This document shows positions 52,346-62,497 of a DNA stretch of 64,000 nt, piece by piece; the first letter of the stretch is position 1, and every line of letters starts with the position of its first letter. Under the pieces are notes generated by a model that did not search any database, was not told where the DNA came from, and worked only from the letters and a program-made list of their open reading frames with translations. Where the stretch lies: NCBI GenBank assembly GCA_021613335.1, contig JAJTWR010000113.1, positions 1,010,001-1,074,000 of the forward strand, given 5' to 3'. A program made the translations under genes and the position numbers. The DNA comes from Whitmania pigra (lineage: Eukaryota; Annelida; Clitellata; Hirudinida; Haemopidae).

Positions 52346-53772
52346 TACATTTTCTTCCGTATTTTGATTTATATTTTAAATTTTGATGATATTGACCCTT
52401 TATTAAATATAAAAATATATTAATTTGTTAATCTTTTTGATCTTCATGTTTTACCTAGTGTCAAAACGATCATCGTCGTTTATCTCATTACTTTTCCTCG
52501 AACAGATGTCATGGCTCTAGACAATATGAAGTACATTGAGAATCATCTGGACAATCAAAAACCAAGACGAAACAGATCAAAATTTCACGTCCTCAGGGAT
52601 TACAGGGACGTCAGTGCTGCAGATCTTCTGAAACTTCTCAGAGATGCAGGAAAATGATGTATTGAGAAACTGTTTTGTTATTTTAATGGGCACACAATTT
52701 GAAGTATAATAGAATTTATTTTTAGCGCGATTTCAAGGTTTCAAAAATTTGCGACTCCCACTTTGTCTACAATGTTCTCTTGAGATTAAAAATTGTAAAA
52801 TATATGAGAATTTAAAGAAAAATTGTTGTGAGGTTGTCTTCAATGGGATTTTTGTTTGTTCTTAAATCTCTCTAAGGGATCGAATACAAGCTCCAATAAA
52901 GCTATTTGTAATTTCTATTTATATGAGCCTATGAAGTCCTTTATTTTTTGCCATTCAAATGCATTATTTTTTTAAGTAATATTGTTAATGCTGTCGTATC
53001 AAATTTAACGGTGGTTCTGATGATGCTGATGACGATGAACATGTTGATGATAGTAAAATAATTAAATAATAATAAACATATAACAATGAATGTAATATTT
53101 CGCTAAAATTATTTAAGTCTTTCATCAAACAGGGAATTTTAGAATTTCAAAAGTTTGTGAATTAAAATATTATTTAGGATTTTTCTGAATTACTGCGTGA
53201 TAAATTGAACAAAATTTTATGATCTTATTTTTAATCTTTGAAACTTTATTTTCATTATTTCTTTATTATAAACGCTTAATTAATAATCTGACTAAAAATG
53301 CACTATTACATAGAGGCAGTAACGCACTTCATCCTTTTCTCGATCACATCAAAAGCAATTTTAGCGGATAATAACGAACCAAGCAATTAAAGTCATCGCA
53401 ATTAGAAACATGAAATTGGACTTCGAAATCATTTTTCCTACAACTTGAAAAGAATTCGCTTTAAAAATTATTAATGTTAGGTTTCTTATATATTAGACTG
53501 AACTTTATAAAAAAAAAACAGAACTTTGCTTTATTCTGAAATCATTTGGAATAAACCACGCAACTACCGGTAACTCAAACGTACTCCAAGAAACAAGAAA
53601 ATCACACTGGAACTACTCGAGAGACCACTTAACCAACTCCATAACGTCTAGAACAACGATAACAACATTTAATACGTGCATTAATTAGAATCTTAGAAGT
53701 GAAGCTCCAATAATAACATTTAGCTTCCCCTTAGCGCATGTCACTCGATCGCTCTGGCCTCACATATGATCA
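52346..53772. other. No supported feature
   Basis: AT-rich. One piece near 52505-52655 (plus: MKYIENHLDNQKPRRNR then DYRDVSAADLLKLLRDAGK) has an exon-like look but is short and unrecognised. Confidence 0.3.
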
Positions 53773-54029
53773 TACGCAGCCAGTGATGGGCAAAAATCAA
53801 CTCGAATCTCAATGGTCAAATCTCAAATCATTTGTAAAATGATTTACATCTCAACAACCAAATCTCAAATAGAATAAAAAAATTCCAAATAGAATCAAAT
53901 CTCAAATGCCCAAATCCCAAATCGAATCAAATCTTCCAAAATTTACTGCTGCCCTATCTTCGCTAATTTTTTCGAGCAAAACACAATGAAACTATCAGCC
54001 AACATTTTTACAGTTTTATTATTTTTTTT

Positions 54030-54690
54030 TTATTTATTTATTGAAACCAAAAAGAGGTGTCTGATAAAAATTGGTGTCTGATATTCAGTACATATAGATA
54101 ATCTTTGTTTTTTCCTTTTGATCAAATGCAAACCTGGCAGCTTCCACGGAAAATATTGTGAATGCTTTGAGCATGTTTCTGGCATTGTCAGCAACAAAAT
54201 ATCCAATGTCAATGCTCTGCAACCCATACTCTGACAGTATTTTCTCAAAAGCTGCACAAATATTTTTTCCTGTGTGTTGGGACACGAAGTGTCTGTAAGC
54301 AGCCGTCTTTGTTCTCAGCTGAAAGCCTTCGTCAAAGTAGTAGAATTTTACTCCAATAATTGGCTCAAATGAACGGCTGCTCCACAAATCTGTTGAAGCA
54401 TGTAAACGTCTGACGCTCAAATTATTATTAATTAGTAGTTCAATTTCATTCTTCAAATTGTCTCTTAATGTCTGCAATACACCAGTTAATTTTCTATTCA
54501 TAGTCCTTCTACTTGGGATAACATAATTTGGATCCACAATTCTCATAAAAGAGGCAAAACTTGAACTTTCAACTATGCGTAGTGGAAGCATTGCTTCGGC
54601 TACAAGATGTTTCACAATTCCTTCGGTAAGGGCCTTTTGCTTTGGATTGGAATCATAGTATGTCAGAGAAAGAGAATTTTCATTAATACC
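54030..54690 (-). pseudogene. hAT transposase, central fragment
   Basis: It reads LTYYDSNPKQKALTEGIVKH, then LRIVESSSFASFMRIVDPNY, ASTDLWSSRSFEPIIGVKF and IDIGYFVADNARNMLKAF. The N-terminal region after the BED finger and the first catalytic Asp context (STDLW) are present. The frame is lost near 54110 and the C-terminal two thirds, including the dimerisation region, are missing. Confidence 0.85.
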
Positions 54691-54892
54691 TCATGCCACA
54701 GCCATGAATGGGAGCAACGAATGACTCTATCCGTCTTTTGGCTATCCTTAAAAAATTTCGCTAAAATCCCATATTTCCTGCTATCTAACTCGGACATATT
54801 TAAAACGCGGTAAAGCTACAAGTAGAACAAAAGCATGTAACCTACAACAATGTTTATTTATAACCATTTTTACAATATTAATAATATATAAC

Positions 54893-55003
54893 TGTAATGT
54901 AGTAACGATAGGGGATCTTTGTTTATATGGCGGCGTTGAAGTGCGGAAATTAAAAGGAACGGTTGTTGGTTTTTACGAACAAATAAAACGATAGAACATC
55001 ACA
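54893..55003 (+). repeat. 5' LTR of the nested Gypsy element (111 bp)
   Basis: TGTAATGTAGTAACG to AGAACATCACA, identical in every base to 60065-60175. It is flanked on the outside by ATAAC (54888-54892). It is followed by TTGGCGACGAGAATTTCG, a primer-binding-site-like sequence. At 111 bases it is short for an LTR. Confidence 0.95.
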
Positions 55004-55164
55004 TTGGCGACGAGAATTTCGAAACGGACCTTCGCAAATAGTTTGCACCAATTTTTATCGACAAAAATCGGAAGTTTGTTCATTTTGGATAGACGCTGTT
55101 GTCTGGCCTCCGAGCGTTATCGAAGTCATCGAAAGCTACTATCGATAACACCATTATCTAATCC

Positions 55165-57447
55165 ATGGCTGAAGCACTACCAACGTTTCCGTCGTTTGTA
55201 GTCTATTCACACGACTCAGCAGGAGTTCGATGGACAAAGTGGGTTTCTCGCTTTCGCAACCTGATGGTGGCCGTAAATATTGTTGATCGCAAACGTCAAA
55301 GAGCTCTCCTACTCCACTACGCGGGTGAGGAAGTCAACGACATCCTTGATACTCTTCCAGATGCCGAAGCTGCAGAGGGAGAGGATCCGTTCGAAAAGGC
55401 TGTCACTGCTCTCAACAAGTTTTTCACACCAAAGCAAAACGTCGAATACCAGATCTACACGTTTCGACAATCTAAACAACAAACAGATGAACCACTAACA
55501 GCCTACTACACCCGTTTGAAACAACTGGCAACCTCATGCTCTTTCGACAATGTTGATCGTGAGATAAAATCTCAAATCATCCAAGGTTGTTTATCAAGTA
55601 CACTACGCCGTAAAGCCTTATGTGAACCTGACATGACTCTCACTAAACTCATAGATGTTGGTCGTAGTTTAGAACTCTCCGATATCCAAGCAAAGAGTAT
55701 GGAGAATGAGCATGTTAACAAACTGAGTCTGAATCGCAATAAGCAGATTTGCAACAATTCCAAGAAAACAGCTGACATGAAGTGTCACAACTGTGGTGGC
55801 ACATGGCCACACGAGGGTGGAAAGACATCGTGTCCGGCGCATGGCAAGTACTGCAATTCGTGCAAGAAGCCAAATCATTTTGCGTCACAGTGTCGTTCGA
55901 AAGATGGTGCATCACAACAGCCGCCACATCAGCGACATCGCGACAGCATATCACATGATAGACCGCAAAGCCGACTGCCGAAAACCCGTCATGGCAAATA
56001 CCATCGTGTTCGCCGTGTCAATGCCGACAGCAACGGAAGTTCATCTGACAACAGTGAACATTCATCTGAGCAGAGTCGTTATGTGTATGCACTGAGCGTT
56101 CATTCAAATCGATTGGACACCAAAAGAAATCTACCACACTTCTTAGTGAATGTAAACAACACTACAATCGATGTCATCGCAGACTCAGGAGCAAGTGTAA
56201 GCATCATGAGCCAACTCGATTTTTCTAAAATTAAACCTGTACCTCAGCTGCACAGCAACTACAAACAAGTATTTGCATACTGTTCGCAAAGCCCTCTCAA
56301 GGTGCTAGGGACTTTTCGTGCTGTGGTTAGATATAAAGACAGAAAGTCAGACACACTGTTCTACGTCATTGATAGCAAGGAAGGTTCTCTCCTAAGCTGG
56401 GAGGTATCTCAAGCACTACACCTACTGCACGTCGTGAAACCGATTGGTGAACGTACGACATCCACCGATCAGATCGTCAATGAACTCGTCACAGAATATG
56501 CTGATTTATTTCGTGGTGTTGGTAAGCTGAAGGACTTCCAAGTCAAACTACACATCGACAACGCCGTACAACCAGTCGCGCAGCCTCATCGTCGGGTGCC
56601 ATTCCATGTTCGTCAACAGTTAGAAGATCAACTCAAGCATGACGAAGAGCTCGACATCATCGAAATGACCGAAGGAGCTACTCCGTGGGTGAGTCCAGTC
56701 GTCGTCGTACCCAAACCTAAGAGTGAAACTGGCCAAAAACGTGTGTGTGTAGATATGCGCCAAGCTAACACAGCAATCAAACGTGAAAGACACATTACGC
56801 CTACTATAAATGAACTGACCAGTGATCTAAATGGTGCAACAGTTTTCTCAAAATTGGATTTGAATCAAGGATATAATCAACTTGAACTTGCACCTGAATC
56901 ACGTTACATTACAACATTCTCCACGCATGTTGGTCTGCGTCGATACAAACGTCTCAATTTCGGTATTTCATGCGCTGCAGAGATTTTCCAGAATGCAATC
57001 CGTGAGACACTCAGTGGATTAACGGGCGCAATAAACATTAGTGACGACATTCTTGTGTACGGTAGAACCGAGCAGGAGATGTTCAACAATCTGCGTGCCG
57101 TGTTTCAACGTCTGAGAGGAAAAGGGCTAACTCTTAACAAGCAGAAATGCGTCTATGCGAAGCGCACTCTCGAATTCTTTGGTAACGTATTCACTGAACG
57201 TGGCATCATGGCAGACCCGAAGAAGATTCAGTCAATTGTTAACATGAACATGCCAACCAATGCATCTGAAGTCCGCAGTCTACTCGGGATGACTAATTAT
57301 TGTGCTCGTTTCATACCAAACTATGCTACAGTTTCCGAGCCACTACGTAGACTAACACGACAGGACATGGCAGTGTTGGTCCAAACAAGAATGAGCAAGA
57401 ATCTGCACTCGCACAACTCAAACAGAAACTATGCAATGCTCCAGTAA
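55165..57447 (+). pseudogene. Gypsy gag-protease-RT polyprotein (frameshifted at its end)
   Basis: 760 codons from ATG. Gag capsid-like region at residues 10-190 (FTPKQNVEYQIYTFRQSKQQ; TAYYTRLKQLA); a Cys/His array at about 208-245 (CHNCGGTWPHEGGKTSC, then CNSCKKPNHFASQC); protease near 340 (VIADSGASVSIMS); RT from about 475 (ATPWVSPVVVVPKPKS, VFSKLDLNQGYNQLEL, the catalytic box ISDDILVYG near 632 where YVDD- or FVDD-type boxes are usual, and RGIMADPKKIQSI). After residue about 738 a frameshift near 57360-57380 diverts the frame; RNase H continues in the frame that starts at 57447. It supplies the particle and the copying enzyme of the element. Confidence 0.93.
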
Positions 57448-58055
57448 TGTCGTATTTTGACTCTGACAAGCAAACAGAAATACACACTGATGCTAGTCCA
57501 GTCGGACTCGGCGCCATCTTGATTCAACGTGGAAATAACAACGAAGAACATATCATCGCTTACGCCAGTAGATCGTTGACTGATGTCGAACAACGATACT
57601 CACAGACAGAACGAGAAGCACTCGCAGTCGTTTGGTCTTGTGAACATTTTCATATATACATCCATGGCAAGCCAGTGACCATTCATACTGATCACAAGCC
57701 ATTAGTCAGTCTGTACAACAATCCAAAATGCAAGCCGCCAGCACGCATCGAGCGTTGGGCACTACGCCTTCAACCATATGAGACAACCATCATCTACAGA
57801 CCAGGTCATGACAATCCAGCCGACTATCTTTCACGACATCCAACTTTGTCAAGTGACCGATCGAGTCGTGAAGAACAAATCGCCGAAGAGTACGTCAACT
57901 ACCTCGTGGGTCATGCAGTACCGAAAGCTATGACTCGCATTGAAATTGCCACTGCGACCGTCAAAGACATGGTGATTACCTCCTCGTGGTCATTGATGAC
58001 TATTCACGATTTCCTGTGGTTGAAATTGTTCAGTCAACCGCAGCAACCAGCGTGA
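57447..58055 (+). pseudogene. Gypsy RNase H and truncated integrase
   Basis: From 57450 the frame reads FDSDKQTEIHTDASPVGLGA (RNase H start), ALAVVWSCEHFHIYI, IHTDHKPLVSLYNN and PGHDNPADYLSRHP. Near 57970 the reading jumps straight into the integrase core in another frame (DYLLVVIDDYSRFPVVEIVQ, and SDNGPPFN near 58115), so the HHCC finger and the first catalytic Asp are gone with the deletion. The core is then broken by the hAT insertion at 58133. Confidence 0.9.
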
Positions 58056-58132
58056 TACCAAAACTTGATCGCATCCTATCAGAATTTGGTTCGTGTGACA
58101 TTCTGAAGTCGGATAATGGACCCCCCTTCAAT

Positions 58133-59268
58133 CAGGGGCGCAACCAGCGAAAAATGCTGGGGGGGGGCTCAAGTTTAGAAAAGCCCGACGAAGTCGAAAA
58201 ATTTTTGAAACTGTTCAAATCAATACTACTAGTTTTAATTAATAAAGAATTAAAGATAGAACTGATTATTATTATAAATTTTTATTTATAAGTCTGCAGT
58301 CTTTTTTTGTATCTTTAATAATTTATTAATGAGCTTGACTATCTTCTGTTTCAAAGTTTCAAGCCAGTTAAAGCAACTGTAAAAAAAAACAGTTTAAAAC
58401 AATTTTGAAATGTTGTAGTCTAAATTACATTTTGATGTGTTTGCAGTTACAAAATAATTTTTCGATCAGTCTGTGAAAATCTGTTCACCATTTTATTTAC
58501 TGGAAGAAGTGCAGTAGTTGTTTTGTTCACAGATATTCTCAATAAACTTTGCAAACGACAGGCAGACATAGTCGTCCCAAGATGACTTTTAATAAGGCGA
58601 AGTTTAGAAAAGGCCCTTTCTGCATCTGATGATGTAAATGTCTGAGTAAGAGCAACATCGAGTATGTGCAACTCGGGCTGAATGCTTGTGGCACAGAAAA
58701 GATCTTGCAGTTCGATACATGCATTGGGATCAGACTGATCAGCACGTAAACTTGTCGATGTGAATTGGAGCTGTCTTTGCACAGTTTCAGCGTCTTTTCC
58801 ACGAAGGTTGCAGAATTCCGAAAGCTCGGGAGTCATTGTGCCATTCTGCAAAGCATCAAGAGCAGCCAAGGCAAGGTTGTCAAAACGACATTATCTGATC
58901 ATCAGATAACCAGCGAAAAATGCTGGGGGGGGGCTCAAGTTTAGACAAGGGACGAAAGCGAAAAATTTTTGAAACTGTTTAAATCAAAACTACCAATTAT
59001 AATTAATAAAGAATTAAAAATAGAACAGATTATTATTATTATGAGTTTGACTATCTTCTGTCTACAGTATTATTTTGTATCTTTAATAATTTATTAATGA
59101 GTTTGACTATCTTCTGTCTCAAAGTTTCAAACCAGTTAAATCCCCTTACCCCCCCCCCCCCCCCCAAAAAAAAAAACTCATCGGATTTGGAAAAATTGCA
59201 GGGTCTCTCCTATTAGGCCTGGGGGGGGGGCGCAAGCCCCCCCCTGCCCCCCCCTAGTTGCGCCACTG
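58133..59268. mobile_element. hAT element nested in the Gypsy integrase
   Basis: CAGGGGCGCAACCAG at the left and CTAGTTGCGCCACTG at the right are inverted repeats. The target duplication CCTTCAAT is at 58125-58132 and 59269-59276, and the integrase reading resumes after it. Its subterminal sequence 58145-58390 recurs in direct orientation at 58908-59145, so the element carries an internal duplication of one end. It includes long G and C runs. Confidence 0.93.
58447..58869 (-). pseudogene. hAT transposase dimerisation end
   Basis: 140 open codons: ATSIQPELHILDVALTQTFT then DAERAFSKLRLIKSHLGTTM and CRLQSLLRISVNKT. The ERAFSKL..IK..L..TM motif marks the C-terminal hAT dimerisation region. The catalytic part is absent, so the element depended on another copy. 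Confidence 0.85.
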
Positions 59269-59276
59269 CCTTCAAT

Positions 59277-60032
59277 GGTTTTGAATTCACCCGTTTTGCT
59301 GAATATATGGGTTTCAAGCATCGAAAGATAACTCCGCTATGGCCGCGTGCCAATGGTGAGGTCGAACAATTTGTGAAGACGGTAAAGAAGGTTATCAAGA
59401 CAGCGCAACTCGAACACAAGAATTGGCATCAAGAACTGAACATCTTTCTTCGTCAGTATCGTGCCACGCCTCACAGCACAACTGGTCGTCCTCCTGCGAC
59501 AATGCTGTTTGGACGTCCCTTCAAAACAACTCTACCATCAACAGAATCATCTACAGTCACTGATACACAAGGCGATAGAAAATTTCGTGAGCGAGATGCT
59601 CTCATGAAGTCGAAGATGAAGGACTACGCTGACAACAAGTCCTATGTCAAACCTTCATCAATCAGCGTGGGTGACACGGTCATTGTGAAACAACCAATCA
59701 CACACAACAGATCACTCACACTGTACATGCCAGTACCACACACAGTTACGTCAAAGAACCACTCGATGATCACTGCTACACGCAACACTGACGGACAATC
59801 AGTCACCCGCAACTCGTCACTCTTCAAAGGAATAGATAACCGCTTGTCGGGTTATGCAAAATTCAAGGAACCATCCGAAGACGTGGTGGAAGGTGATGTC
59901 ACATCCAGTGATGTCATGCCGCAAACTGCTCCGGAAGGCGAGTACAGCACACAGCAAGATCAGAACGCTGTACGCCGCTCCAAGCGTGAACATAAACTGC
60001 CCGCCCGCTTTGCAGACTATGTTGTGAACTAA
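59277..60032 (+). pseudogene. Gypsy integrase, C-terminal part
   Basis: It continues after the hAT insertion: FTRFAEYMGFKHRKITPLWP, then RANGEVEQFVKTVKKVIKTA (containing the last catalytic Glu, in the position of the third DDE residue), FLRQYRATPHSTTGRPPATM, LFGRPFKTTLP, the GPY-like end, and an acidic/basic tail ending FADYVVN. No further break is seen in this part. Confidence 0.9.
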
Positions 60033-60064
60033 TATTTGACTAGGTTTTCCAAAAAGGGGAGGGA

Positions 60065-60175
60065 TGTAATGTAGTAACGATAGGGGATCTTTGTTTATAT
60101 GGCGGCGTTGAAGTGCGGAAATTAAAAGGAACGGTTGTTGGTTTTTACGAACAAATAAAACGATAGAACATCACA
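60065..60175 (+). repeat. 3' LTR of the nested Gypsy element (111 bp)
   Basis: Identical to 54893-55003; followed by the target duplication ATAAC. Confidence 0.95.
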
Positions 60176-60362
60176 ATAACCATCTTTATTTCAATGATTC
60201 AATTTGAAAAAGCAAATCGAATCCAAAAAAAGGCAAATCTAATCGAATCAAAATCACTGAGGCCAAAATCGAATCCAACAATGTTCAAATCGAATCGCAA
60301 CCTTGCCTAAATCACGATTTAAATCGCAATCGCGATTTATTTTGCCCCTCACTGTACGCAGC

Positions 60363-61060
60363 ACATCTCAAACCTCGTTTCTTCCCGATAAAGCCCCAAT
60401 CCCAGCCAGTCTGTGGTCAACACAAAGAATCCCATAACATGCTTAAGTCATATAGGAAACTGCGTACTAATTTAAAGATTTCGTTTAAAACAAGATCAAA
60501 TTAAAAACTAAAATCGTGAGACAATGCCACCTAACACACTCAGATTGAAGATTGGTGCTGTTATCATGCTTATTATACTCAGAAACTTATTACCCTCTAA
60601 TGGTCTCTCCAATGGAACTTGGCTCACAGTCACACGATTGCAACCCAATATATTTGAAGCAGGAGAGATAGAATCAGCTAACATGGAAACTGTTTTAATA
60701 TCGAGGATACCACTTACCCAAGCTTAAACGTAAACAGTCTTTTCTCCGATTAGCCTATGACGATCACTAAATCTTAAGGTCAAACTTTCAAAAAACTTTG
60801 CAACTACCTAACAAAACCGTTTTCAGCCACGGAACTCTATGTAGGACTGTCGCTGGTATTGAATTATTACACCGAATATAATGAGCAAATTTTTGGGCGA
60901 ATACATTTCCGGAAATAAATTTTCCTGGCGATGAATTTTCGGGAGAAGAATATTCCGGAGATTAATATTCTGGGATGAATGTTCCGTCGGTAAATTTACC
61001 GGATCCCCTTCTTACTATCGCTCTAGTCCGTTGCATAACTAATTGAAAACAGGATGCTCG
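60363..61060. other. No supported feature
   Basis: A short plus ORF at 60524-60727 has no motif. Near 60890-61000 several near-repeats of (T/A)TTCCGG(A/C)GAT occur. A SINE-body motif (AGTTATGCAACGGAC) is on the minus strand at 61021-61040. Confidence 0.3.
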
Positions 61061-61065
61061 TTGTT

Positions 61066-62420
61066 TTCAAATCAAATCAAATAAGACAATCTTTATGGTC
61101 GCACTTTTTACGGCTTTAGAGGTTAAGCGCCGAGTGTCTCTCTGGCACAATCAAAGTAAGTAAGTCTAAGTAGTTTTCGTGACTAGGCAAGTCACGGAGG
61201 CAAGTAACTTTTTTTGCAAGATACGGGGGAGCCATCTCTTTGAGGCACTTGAAAACTAGAAGCGCCACTTTGAATTCAATCCTGCGTTCGATCCCCAGCC
61301 AATGGAGTTCACTGAGGATGAGGTTATGTGGTCATAGTTGTGTTTTCTCATCACAAGCCTGGCAGCTGTATTGACGTTGCATTGCAGGCGACGAGTTAGA
61401 GTTTTGGGTAGCAGCATCATGAAGCACACACGAGCGTGCATGGTCAAGTCAGAGTCCAGAAAGACGCCGAGGTCTCTAACTGATAAAGATGGCGAAATCC
61501 AATCATTTCCCAGTCGTAGAGGCGCAGATAGGCACTGGTCTACGACGGCGGGTTGTGAACTTCCGATTTGTTTGAATTGAGTTATAGGCGACTCCATTGG
61601 TAGACGTTGTCAATGCACGCCGAGACCAGTGTGGAAAACCCTGCGACGTTATTGACATCACAGTGACCATAAACCTGTGTGTCGTCAACATAGAAGTGTG
61701 ATCGCCATGGCTGGCGATGATTTTTGACAGGTCCGCAGTACATATCTAAAAGAGTGTTGGACTGAGAACCGATCCTTGAGGAACACCGCAGATTGATAAA
61801 ACCCTCGACGAAGTCGTGTCCCCAATCTTAATCTGGCATTCTCGTCCGTTGAGATAGGAAAAAGCCAGTTGAGTCCTGGTCCGTCGAAGCCAAAGAAAGA
61901 CTGCAATCTCCGGCAAAGTATGCTGTGATGTCAAATGCTGCTGATAAATCAAGAAGTACGAGAAGTTTGAGTTTTCCTTGGTCGGCTGCCTCGAGAACGT
62001 CTGAGAACACTTTGAATACAGCTGCTTCTGTTGAGTGATGTTGGCGGTAGGCTGATTGGTAAAATTTTATTATTGTCGAGATGTTTTGTGATTCTAACAA
62101 GAATCAGTCTTTCCAGTAGTTTAGAGATAACTGATAGGTTGGATATAGGCCGGTATGAGCTGGTATCACCACAGTCAAGATTTGTTTTTTTGAGAATGTA
62201 TGTAAGATGTTTTGAAAGATTGAGGGAACACTCCGTCACTGAGTGATTTGTGAAACGGAGCGAGATTGGGCGCGGCCTTTTTTAAAAGCCATGGTGGTAT
62301 TTCATCCAGAGAGCACTGTTTATTTGGGAAAGAATTGATGAGACAGAGAACCTCGTCCAGACCGACAGGGGAAAAACTGAGATAGCAGGGTCCCAGGAGT
62401 CGAAGCTCTATCGTTATTTA
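61066..62420 (-). pseudogene. CR1-like LINE reverse transcriptase, decayed
   Basis: On the minus strand, in order: DEIPPWLLKKAAPNLAPFHK near 62300, SYRPISNLSVISKLLERLIL (62140-62090), SAYRQHHSTEAAVFKVFSDV and LLVLLDLSAAFD (motif A, 62010-61930), RVLSICGVPQGSVLSPTLF (motif B, 61800-61750), a YVDDTQVYG motif C near 61690, SVRDLGVFLDSDLTMHARV (61480-61425), and the end LVFKCLKEMAPPYLAKK near 61245. The 3' end is an ATTTG repeat at 61066-61080. Frames change at least five times. The endonuclease is absent (5'-truncated near 62420). Confidence 0.85.
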
Positions 62421-62497
62421 GTTTGGTGTTGAAAAACTGTAATAATTTGAACAATTTTTTAAGAATTGGTAACGACTAGAGATGTGAGCGTGAAATA

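Larger units (their letters stand above)
54893..60175 (+). mobile_element. Ty3/Gypsy retrotransposon nested in a hAT element
   Basis: Identical LTRs, a 5 base target duplication ATAAC (54888-54892 and 60176-60180), a primer-binding site after the 5' LTR and a polypurine tract AAAAGGGGAGGGA before the 3' LTR. Gag-pol order is gag, zinc fingers, protease, RT, RNase H, integrase. Identical LTRs imply a recent insertion, yet pol has a frameshift, an integrase deletion and a nested hAT element. Confidence 0.95.
53781..60354 (-). mobile_element. hAT element, split by a nested Gypsy element
   Basis: The termini CAGTGATGGGCAAA (53781) and TTTTGCCCCTCACTG (ends 60354) are inverted repeats. The 8 base target duplication TACGCAGC stands at 53773-53780 and 60355-60362. 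Without the Gypsy insertion it would be about 1286 bp, a deletion derivative with part of a transposase. Near the ends are many copies of AAATCGAATC-like subterminal motifs, which often bind hAT transposase. Related pieces are at 5225-5474 and 32755-33143. Confidence 0.93.
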
